Of a stretch of DNA of 11,174 bases, positions 6,204-11,174 are shown in pieces. The stretch is from Candidatus Mediterraneibacter gallistercoris. Its GTDB lineage: Bacteria; Bacillota_A; Clostridia; Lachnospirales; Lachnospiraceae. The stretch lies in the NCBI GenBank assembly GCA_019119745.1, contig DWWI01000201.1, positions 1 through 11,174 on the forward strand. Reading direction: 5' to 3'. The notes beneath the pieces are model-generated. The model had not been told where the DNA came from. It saw only the letters and a list, made by a program, of their open reading frames with translations, and did no database searches. The translations under genes were made by a program, and so were the position numbers. The stretch's first letter is position 1. Each line of letters opens with the position of its first letter.

Positions 6204-6815
6204 ATGCCAGGCAGAAGAAAGAAATATGATCTGATACTTGATTCTCTGCAGAAACTTCTGGAAAACAAAAATCTGCAGACAATTTCCGTCAGCGAGATCG
6301 CCCAGACAGCCGGTATCGGCAAGGGAAGCATTTATTATTATTTTCCGTCGAAAGACGCTATTCTCGAGGCTCTCGTGGAACGGAACTATGAAAAGCCGCT
6401 CAGTACAGCCAAAAATCTTGCCTGCCAGACCGACATTCCTCCGTTTACACGTATGGCCATGATTTTTCAGGCGTGCCGCAACTCATCCACGGAATACCTG
6501 AAATCAGGAAAAGAAAGCGGAGTAAGCGCTCCCGAAAAGGCACTTCTCCACCAGAAATATATGAACCACGTGATTTCCGAATTCAAACCGGTGCTGGCGG
6601 AGATCATCCGTCAGGGAATTGAAGCGGGAGAGATTCATTTTGACAGACCCGAAGTGCTGGCAGAGATCGTACTTATCGTCCTCACCGTCAAAATGGATAA
6701 TACCATCGTACCCTCATCCAGAGAGAATATCGAAGAGACTATCGAAGGGCTTGTCGCTCTTCTCGAAAAAGGAACAGACAATCCGTCCGGTTCGCTTAAT
6801 TTTCTTCTGGCATAA
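6204..6815 (+). CDS. TetR/AcrR-family transcriptional regulator
   Basis: A 203-residue protein with the standard TetR plan. The N-terminal helix-turn-helix is clear: ISVSEIAQTAGIGKGSIYYYF (27-47) followed by SKDAILEAL. The C-terminal 130 or so residues are the helical ligand-binding and dimer region, which has no fixed motif. The ATG at 6204 is chosen over the frame's upstream ATG at 6024 because AAAGGAGGAG ends 3 bases before it and the protein then begins just before the DNA-binding helices, as is normal. The gene is divergent from the SCP2 operon, with two operator copies in the shared spacer, so it is very probably the local repressor. Given the operon's content, an acyl-CoA, fatty acid or fatty amide is a reasonable guess for the inducer. 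A perfect hairpin terminator overlaps its stop codon. Confidence 0.92.
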   Translation: MPGRRKKYDLILDSLQKLLENKNLQTISVSEIAQTAGIGKGSIYYYFPSKDAILEALVERNYEKPLSTAKNLACQTDIPPFTRMAMIFQACRNSSTEYLKSGKESGVSAPEKALLHQKYMNHVISEFKPVLAEIIRQGIEAGEIHFDRPEVLAEIVLIVLTVKMDNTIVPSSRENIEETIEGLVALLEKGTDNPSGSLNFLLA

Positions 6816-6867
6816 AAAATAAGATCTCCCTGAGCGGATATATACCGCTTTCGGAGATCTTATTTTT
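6815..6867. terminator. Bidirectional intrinsic terminator after the TetR gene
   Basis: Perfect 15-bp arms AAAAATAAGATCTCC (6815-6829) and GGAGATCTTATTTTT (6853-6867) enclose a second small stem (AGCGG/CCGCT). The flanking A and T runs make it a terminator on both strands, serving the regulator from the left and the epimerase group from the right. Confidence 0.9.
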
Positions 6868-6884
6868 AATACTCTGCTCTTCAT

Positions 6885-6908
6885 ATCCTCGGCGCCTGGC
6901 CAGAGGAT
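6885..6908. other. Second inverted repeat between convergent genes
   Basis: ATCCTC-GGC (6885-6893) pairs with GCC-A-GAGGAT (6899-6908) with one unpaired A. It lies between the epimerase stop codon and the main terminator. It lacks a T run, so it is more likely an mRNA 3'-end stabilising hairpin than a terminator. Confidence 0.4.
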
Positions 6909-6918
6909 TTCAGCAGTA

Positions 6919-7791
6919 TCAGTCGCCTGCTATAATTTCATACTCTTTGCTGAAGCTTTCGCCCGGGGCTGCCATATTTACATCCGGCTTCCGGGAAAGT
7001 TCCTGATCAAAGCCAACATTATCGCATCTTCCCATCCACGGTTCAAGACACACAAACGGAGCGTCTTTTACTGACCAGATACCAAAATTCGGGAATTCTT
7101 CGCACTTCATTCCCACATAAGGCGTTCCGTCTTTATGGCACAGCCACACTTCTTCAATCTGTCCGTCGTCAAAAATCAGCGCGTCATTTTCAAACATTTC
7201 TTCCGTAACCGGACAGCACTCCCCGTCCAGATCAAGCGTATATACTTTTGCGGGATCAGCTGCCGCCTCCGCCGGATCGATAAGTATATAGCTCAGGGAA
7301 TCTTTTCCCGGGAACTTCAGGATATAGTCCGTTTTCTTCTCGTCCTTTCCCGCAAACCTGAACGCAGGGTGTCCGCCGATCGTAAAGTACATATCTTCTT
7401 CTCCCGGATTGCGGACCTCCCACCTGACGCACAGACTCTTCTCTTTCAGCGTATAGGTGATAACGAGCTCGAATTCAAACGGATACACTTCCTTTGTCTC
7501 TTCGCTGGACGCAAGAAGGAAAGAAACCGAATCTGCTTTTTCACAGATACATTTGAATCTGCTGTCCCTTGCGAATCCGTGCTGGGATGTAGGATAATGT
7601 GTCCCGTTAATCAGAACCGTATTGCGATATGTCTTTCCCACATTCGGGAACAGCACCGGAGAGTGCCTCTTCCAGTATACAGGATCAGCCTCCCACAGAA
7701 GCTCCGCATTGTTCTTCTTGTCATAAATCCGCGTCACTTCCGCACCCAATTCCGAAATTTCCACACACAGTCTCTGATTTTCCAGTTTCAT
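6919..7791 (-). CDS. Aldose 1-epimerase family protein (LacX-like)
   Basis: A 290-residue protein of the galactose mutarotase fold, whose enzymes interconvert alpha and beta anomers of sugars. Expected catalytic features are HGFARD (His71), GGHPAF (His141) and CLEPWMGR (Glu250, the probable base), in the right order and spacing. The overall pattern resembles the LacX branch more than classical GalM, so the true sugar, possibly a phosphorylated or modified one, is open. The start at 7791 is taken because GGGAGG lies 7 bases upstream; an in-frame ATG 15 bases earlier falls before that site. It is the last gene of the group, 27 bp after the lipoprotein gene, and is followed by the shared terminator. 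No sugar transporter or sugar-catabolism gene is nearby, so its neighbours do not help define the substrate. Confidence 0.87.
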   Translation of the reverse strand: MKLENQRLCVEISELGAEVTRIYDKKNNAELLWEADPVYWKRHSPVLFPNVGKTYRNTVLINGTHYPTSQHGFARDSRFKCICEKADSVSFLLASSEETKEVYPFEFELVITYTLKEKSLCVRWEVRNPGEEDMYFTIGGHPAFRFAGKDEKKTDYILKFPGKDSLSYILIDPAEAAADPAKVYTLDLDGECCPVTEEMFENDALIFDDGQIEEVWLCHKDGTPYVGMKCEEFPNFGIWSVKDAPFVCLEPWMGRCDNVGFDQELSRKPDVNMAAPGESFSKEYEIIAGD

Positions 7792-7818
7792 TCTCTTTCC
7801 TCCCATCTTATTCTATTT

Positions 7819-8898
7819 CTATTCGGCGGTATCTGTCTGCTCCACCTGAATGCAGTGATCCACCAGATAATCCGTCACTTTATCACGGAGAACCGCCGCT
7901 TTAAGCTCGTCCTCTCCCACTTGCTCGGCATATTCATCCACATCGTCGTATCCGGCCTGTTCCGCATACTCGGACATGCCTTCTTCATATTCCTTATCCG
8001 TCGGTTCGAGATGTTTCTTCTCGGCAATCAGTTTGAGCGCTTCCTCGAGAGCTACTCCCTGGCGGACAGACTGGTCAATCTGCGTATTGAAATCATCTTC
8101 AGTCATCTGCATATAAGTCTCTACAAATTCACCAAGGTCCACCCCGTACATGCCCGCAAGCTGAGTATAATAGTCCGTCATCTGCTGTGTGAGCTCTTCT
8201 ACCCGGTCCTCCGGATATTTTTTCACCTCTACGTTATCCATCAGGGCGCTCTGCACTGAAGATTCCAGTTCGGACTCAACAGACGCCTCTGTGTTCTCCA
8301 CGATCTGGGAACGAATCTCCTCCCTGTACTCGTCCACTGTCTCGGACTTGTCGCTGTGCTCTTTCACCCACTCGTCTGTCAGTTCCGGCGTAGTTTTCTG
8401 TGAAATCGAATTGAGCACAATATGGAAATCCGCTACTGCCCCTGACATATCCGGATTCCTGTCATACGGATCCGGGAACTGTACCGTAATGTCGAATTCA
8501 TCTCCGGTCTGATGTCCCACAATCTGCTCTTCAAATCCTTTATAGTCGTCCGTCGCTCCGATAAAGGAATTGCTTCCCAGCTCCAGATCCGCGCCTTCCG
8601 CGGAGCCGCCGTCAAAGGCTGTTCCGTCAATGTAGCCCGTATAATCAATATTGACAACATCTCCCATTTCCGCAGCCCGGTCTGTCACTTCCTCCGTCTG
8701 TGCAGAGGCGTCAAGATTGCTCTGGATCACCTGCTCTACCTGATCGTCTGTAACCTCTTCGGCCGGTGTCGGCTGGGGAACCTCGAGACCTTTATACTGC
8801 TTTACCGTCACATAATCGTTGGACAGCTCCCCGCTGCATCCGGCAAGCGTTCCCGCCAGTGCTGCGGCAAGTATTACGGCAATAAGTTTCTTTTTCAT
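7819..8898 (-). CDS. Lipoprotein with FKBP and trigger-factor-like domains (extracytoplasmic peptidyl-prolyl isomerase/chaperone)
   Basis: A 359-residue protein that begins with a short basic, hydrophobic signal and the lipobox LAGC, giving lipidated Cys21. An FKBP-type peptidyl-prolyl isomerase domain spans about 78-165 (GDVVNIDYTGYIDGTAFDGG, then GDEFDITVQFPDPY). A long helical, acidic region (about 170-345) resembles the C-terminal chaperone part of trigger factor. The N-terminal ribosome-binding domain of cytosolic trigger factor is absent, consistent with work outside the membrane on secreted proteins, much as PrsA does with a different isomerase fold. AAGGAG precedes the ATG by 7 bases. 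It lies between the cardiolipin synthase and epimerase genes with gaps of 62 and 27 bp. The membrane-surface job is inferred from the lipobox. Confidence 0.88.
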   Translation of the reverse strand: MKKKLIAVILAAALAGTLAGCSGELSNDYVTVKQYKGLEVPQPTPAEEVTDDQVEQVIQSNLDASAQTEEVTDRAAEMGDVVNIDYTGYIDGTAFDGGSAEGADLELGSNSFIGATDDYKGFEEQIVGHQTGDEFDITVQFPDPYDRNPDMSGAVADFHIVLNSISQKTTPELTDEWVKEHSDKSETVDEYREEIRSQIVENTEASVESELESSVQSALMDNVEVKKYPEDRVEELTQQMTDYYTQLAGMYGVDLGEFVETYMQMTEDDFNTQIDQSVRQGVALEEALKLIAEKKHLEPTDKEYEEGMSEYAEQAGYDDVDEYAEQVGEDELKAAVLRDKVTDYLVDHCIQVEQTDTAE

Positions 8899-8951
8899 TT
8901 TCTTTCTCCTTTTCTTCCGTCTTTATCAGATTTTATATTAATACATTTGCG

Positions 8952-8974
8952 CCCTGCTTCTTACAGAAGCGGGG
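8952..8974. other. Hairpin across the cardiolipin synthase stop codon
   Basis: CCCTGCTTCT (8952-8961) and AGAAGCGGGG (8965-8974) pair with one mismatch around a 3-base loop that includes part of the stop codon. There is no T run after it on the minus strand, so it may lower read-through or shape mRNA ends between the synthase and lipoprotein genes rather than terminate fully. Confidence 0.4.
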
Positions 8975-10436
8975 ACAACAGTCGTGAAAACTGCTCTTTT
9001 CCTTTTATGATCAGGCTTCTCTCGTCATAAACCTTTCTGGTCACGTGAGTACACTGAGTCATGTCGTTTTCAAAAGCCCGCTCCAGCTTCTGCACAGTTC
9101 TCTCACTGTAGATGACAGCATTCACCTCAAAGTTGAGCCCGAAGCTGCGGATATCCATATTGGCTGTTCCCACACATGCGACCATACCGTCCACACAAAC
9201 GGTTTTTGCATGGAGAAAACCGTTGTTGTACACATAACATTTGGCCCCGGCGGCCACCATATCTCCCACATAGGAATATGTCGCCCAGTAGACAAACGGA
9301 TGGTCCGGCTTGCACGGCACCATTATCCGCACGTCTATTCCCGACCGGCTCGCGATCTTAAGGGCGTCCAGTATCGAATCATCAGGTATGAAATACGGGG
9401 TCTGAATATACACATGATCCTTTGCGCTGTGGATCAGGCGCAGGTAATTATCATGGATTGTCTTAATCTGTGAATCCGGACCGCTCGATATGATCTGCAC
9501 CGGATCCCTTCCGTGTCTTACATACTGGGGGATCTCAAACAGAGTATCCTCCAGGAAAAGATTCTCCTTCGCCGCGTAATTCCAGTCCAGAACAAAACGA
9601 ACAGCAAGCGAAGTCACAGCCGCACCCTCAATACACAGATGCGTGTCACGCCAGTAACCGAACTTCTCGTCCCGACCCAGATATTCCCGGCCCACATTAA
9701 AGCCTCCCACGAAACCGATTCTTCCGTCTATGACGACGATCTTCCTGTGATTGCGGTAGTTCACACGCAGCTGCAGTTTCCCCAGCAGAGCGGGGAAGAA
9801 CTCTGCGACCTGGATTCCCTCATTTTCCAGATGCTCCCAGTCTTTATTTTTCATTGTCCGGCAGCCCATACTGTCGAAAAGCACCCGGACCTCCACACCT
9901 TCTCTCGCCTTCTCTATGAGAACTTTTTCAATCTCCTGCCACAGTTCATCATTTCTGATAATATAATACTGCAGATGGATATATCTCTTTGCCTGACGCA
10001 TCTCTTCGATCAGCGCCCGGAATTTGGCTTTACCGTCCGTATAAATGCGGATGTCGTTATTGTCTGTAAGGACAGCTTCACCCGCCTCCAGATTATACAG
10101 GATCAGATCCTTGAACCGCTCCATCTCGGGATTGGCCAGCCTCAGACGTTTGTGGTAAATCGTCTCTTCCTGCCGCCGCACGGCATATTTCAGTTCTCCT
10201 TCTATCTCCTTGGCCTTAAACATCCGGCTCTTATGAAAATCCTGCCCGATGACCAGATAAAGAATAAATCCCAGTATCGGTATAAAATAAAGCAGAAGAA
10301 GCCATGTCCATACAGTCTGCGGAGATCTCCTCTGGAAGAACACTATGATCAACGCGAAGAGGATATTGATAATGACGATATTGTCCATGATAAAATCATA
10401 GACTGTCACTACTCCGTTCCAAATCATTTCTGCCAT
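8961..10436 (-). CDS. cls: Cardiolipin synthase (phospholipase D superfamily)
   Basis: A 491-residue protein with the full bacterial cardiolipin synthase plan: two N-terminal membrane segments (about 18-35 and 43-63), then two phospholipase D HKD motifs. The first has His230, Lys232 and Asp237 (NHRKIVVIDG), the second His409, Lys411 and Asp416 (HAKTVCVDG), each followed by the expected G-x-x-N/G-x-N stretch. The enzyme joins two phosphatidylglycerol molecules into cardiolipin and glycerol at the inner membrane face. Length and both active sites are intact. AAAGGAG stands 9 bases before the ATG. It is the first gene of a minus-strand group with a promoter candidate about 75 bases upstream. Other phospholipase D transferases share the motifs, but the membrane pair and length favour cardiolipin synthase; which paralogue it is cannot be told. 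Confidence 0.92.
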   Translation of the reverse strand: MAEMIWNGVVTVYDFIMDNIVIINILFALIIVFFQRRSPQTVWTWLLLLYFIPILGFILYLVIGQDFHKSRMFKAKEIEGELKYAVRRQEETIYHKRLRLANPEMERFKDLILYNLEAGEAVLTDNNDIRIYTDGKAKFRALIEEMRQAKRYIHLQYYIIRNDELWQEIEKVLIEKAREGVEVRVLFDSMGCRTMKNKDWEHLENEGIQVAEFFPALLGKLQLRVNYRNHRKIVVIDGRIGFVGGFNVGREYLGRDEKFGYWRDTHLCIEGAAVTSLAVRFVLDWNYAAKENLFLEDTLFEIPQYVRHGRDPVQIISSGPDSQIKTIHDNYLRLIHSAKDHVYIQTPYFIPDDSILDALKIASRSGIDVRIMVPCKPDHPFVYWATYSYVGDMVAAGAKCYVYNNGFLHAKTVCVDGMVACVGTANMDIRSFGLNFEVNAVIYSERTVQKLERAFENDMTQCTHVTRKVYDERSLIIKGKEQFSRLLSPLL

Positions 10437-10455
10437 TCAATCAAACTCCTTTATT

Positions 10456-10470
10456 TTCGCTGACAGCGAA
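10456..10470. other. Small perfect hairpin just upstream of the cls ribosome site
   Basis: TTCGCT (10456-10461) and AGCGAA (10465-10470) form a perfect 6-bp stem with a 3-base loop, ending four bases upstream of the Shine-Dalgarno site in the cls leader. It may insulate or tune translation; the short stem could also be chance. Confidence 0.35.
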
Positions 10471-10512
10471 CCAGACGCACATGTCCTCATGTCCGTTTGG
10501 CATTACTATAAC

Positions 10513-10542
10513 AGTATACTCGTTCCGGCTCGGAAAAGTAAA
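10513..10542 (-). promoter_or_regulatory. Candidate promoter of the cls group
   Basis: On the minus strand TTTACT (10542-10537) and TATACT (10518-10513) are 18 bp apart. The -10 is good and the -35 moderate. It would give a leader of roughly 70 bases carrying the small hairpin. Confidence 0.5.
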
Positions 10543-10607
10543 CCCCAATCCTCAAAAAATGTATAAAACCTGTTGTTGCAATACAGCCTGAAATTCCGTG
10601 TATTATC

Positions 10608-10636
10608 TTGCACTTACCCTGAAACAATGTTAAAAT
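10608..10636 (+). promoter_or_regulatory. Promoter of the small membrane protein gene
   Basis: TTGCAC (10608-10613) and TAAAAT (10631-10636) are exactly 17 bp apart, a strong sigma-A-like match. Transcription would start near 10643, about 40 bases before the start codon. Confidence 0.72.
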
Positions 10637-10683
10637 ACTAGATGCGCATAAGCGGAAAAACTAAGGTTTAGGAGGATACTAAC

Positions 10684-11124
10684 ATGACCACATTCTCTAT
10701 TGTGATGATCGTCATAATTGTCGTCCTGCTCGCAGCCTGCATCGCCCTGTATTTTTTCGGAAAGAAAGCCGAGAAACGTCAGGCGGAACAGCAGGAACAG
10801 ATGGAAGCGGCAGCTCAGACAGTCAGCATGCTTGTCATTGATAAAAAGAAAATGAAACTAAAAGAAGCCGGCCTGCCGGCCATTGTGCTTGAAAATACGC
10901 CGAAATATTTAAGACGTACGAAAGTATCGGTCGTAAAGGCAAAGATCGGACCGAAGATCATGACTCTGATGTGCGATAACAAAGTATTTGAAGTTATTCC
11001 CGTAAAGAAAGAAGTTAAAGCCGTAGTCAGCGGGCTTTACATAACGGGGATCAAGAGTGTAAGAGGCGGTTCTATCGAACAGCCGCAGAAAAAGAAAGGG
11101 TTCTTCCGCCGGAAGAAATCGTGA
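10684..11124 (+). CDS. Small single-pass membrane protein of unknown function
   Basis: A 146-residue protein that I do not recognise as a named family. It has one N-terminal membrane segment (about residues 4-25), a short charged, glutamine-rich linker (27-42), then a compact part (about 46-128) rich in valine, isoleucine and lysine that looks like a small beta-rich domain. A strongly basic tail (QKKKGFFRRKKS) ends it. No lipobox or cleavable signal is evident; by the positive-inside rule the basic domain is probably cytoplasmic. AGGAGG ends 8 bases before the ATG, behind a good promoter, so it is surely expressed. It is divergent from cls with a 247-bp spacer. A perfect 7-bp inverted repeat (11101-11107 and 11111-11117) lies in its last codons but has no T run. 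Nothing further is recognisable in the 50 bases to the right edge. Confidence 0.8.
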   Translation: MTTFSIVMIVIIVVLLAACIALYFFGKKAEKRQAEQQEQMEAAAQTVSMLVIDKKKMKLKEAGLPAIVLENTPKYLRRTKVSVVKAKIGPKIMTLMCDNKVFEVIPVKKEVKAVVSGLYITGIKSVRGGSIEQPQKKKGFFRRKKS

Positions 11125-11174
11125 TCGTGCCGATTAAACTAAATTTCCGCTCCCTGTCCGAATACCATAGTTCA

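Noticed and set aside
7135..8259. Plus-strand open frame of 374 codons
   Set aside because: It is the shadow of the epimerase and lipoprotein genes, spanning two real genes and their spacer, with no motif or ribosome site.
9513..10463. Plus-strand open frame of 316 codons
   Set aside because: It is antisense to the cardiolipin synthase, whose phospholipase D motifs and membrane segments are intact. The antisense product looks like random translation.
1..11174. CRISPR array, insertion sequence, toxin-antitoxin pair or phage genes
   Set aside because: No spaced direct-repeat array, transposase, integrase or paired small toxin genes were seen; the only clear direct repeat is the operator pair.

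Overview
The window looks like a chromosomal segment of a gut-type Clostridia bacterium, most likely a Lachnospiraceae relative. The grounds are strong AGGAGG ribosome sites, short operons closed by intrinsic terminators, a 2-hydroxyacyl-CoA dehydratase gene, a lipoprotein related to trigger factor and an LacX-like epimerase. This is inference from gene content and signals; no species can be named from the sequence alone.

Left part (1-6867). A partial 2-hydroxyacyl-CoA dehydratase gene on the minus strand runs off the left edge. To its right, past a bidirectional terminator (1356-1415), lies a compact five-gene minus-strand operon. In order of transcription it encodes an SCP2-type lipid-binding protein, a membrane-anchored alpha/beta hydrolase, a free-standing condensation-domain protein, a free-standing acyl carrier protein and a free-standing AMP-forming acyl ligase. 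A TetR regulator is transcribed divergently. Between them are two near-identical copies (20 of 22 bases) of a partly palindromic element, one lying over the -35 box and spacer of the predicted operon promoter. A perfect 15-bp inverted-repeat terminator (6815-6867) closes the regulator gene. The regulated unit is therefore bracketed by two bidirectional terminators.

How these genes may work together (inference): the ligase activates a carboxylic acid, probably a fatty acid, and loads it on the carrier protein. The condensation protein then transfers the acyl group to an amine or other nucleophile. The SCP2 protein may present or hold the lipid, and the hydrolase may release, edit or degrade the product. 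The trio of ligase, carrier and condensation protein resembles the gut Clostridia clusters reported to make fatty acid amides by joining fatty acids to amines. That comparison is from memory, and identity with those clusters was not tested. No phosphopantetheinyl transferase or exporter is visible here.

Right part (6868-11174). A second minus-strand group encodes, in order of transcription, a cardiolipin synthase-type phospholipase D protein, a lipoprotein with FKBP and trigger-factor-like domains, and an aldose 1-epimerase family protein. A promoter candidate sits upstream of the synthase gene. Divergent from it, a well-formed sigma-A-like promoter (TTGCAC, 17 bp, TAAAAT) drives a small single-pass membrane protein of unknown function. 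This half looks like ordinary housekeeping and envelope biology. No insertion sequence, CRISPR array, tRNA or rRNA was seen.
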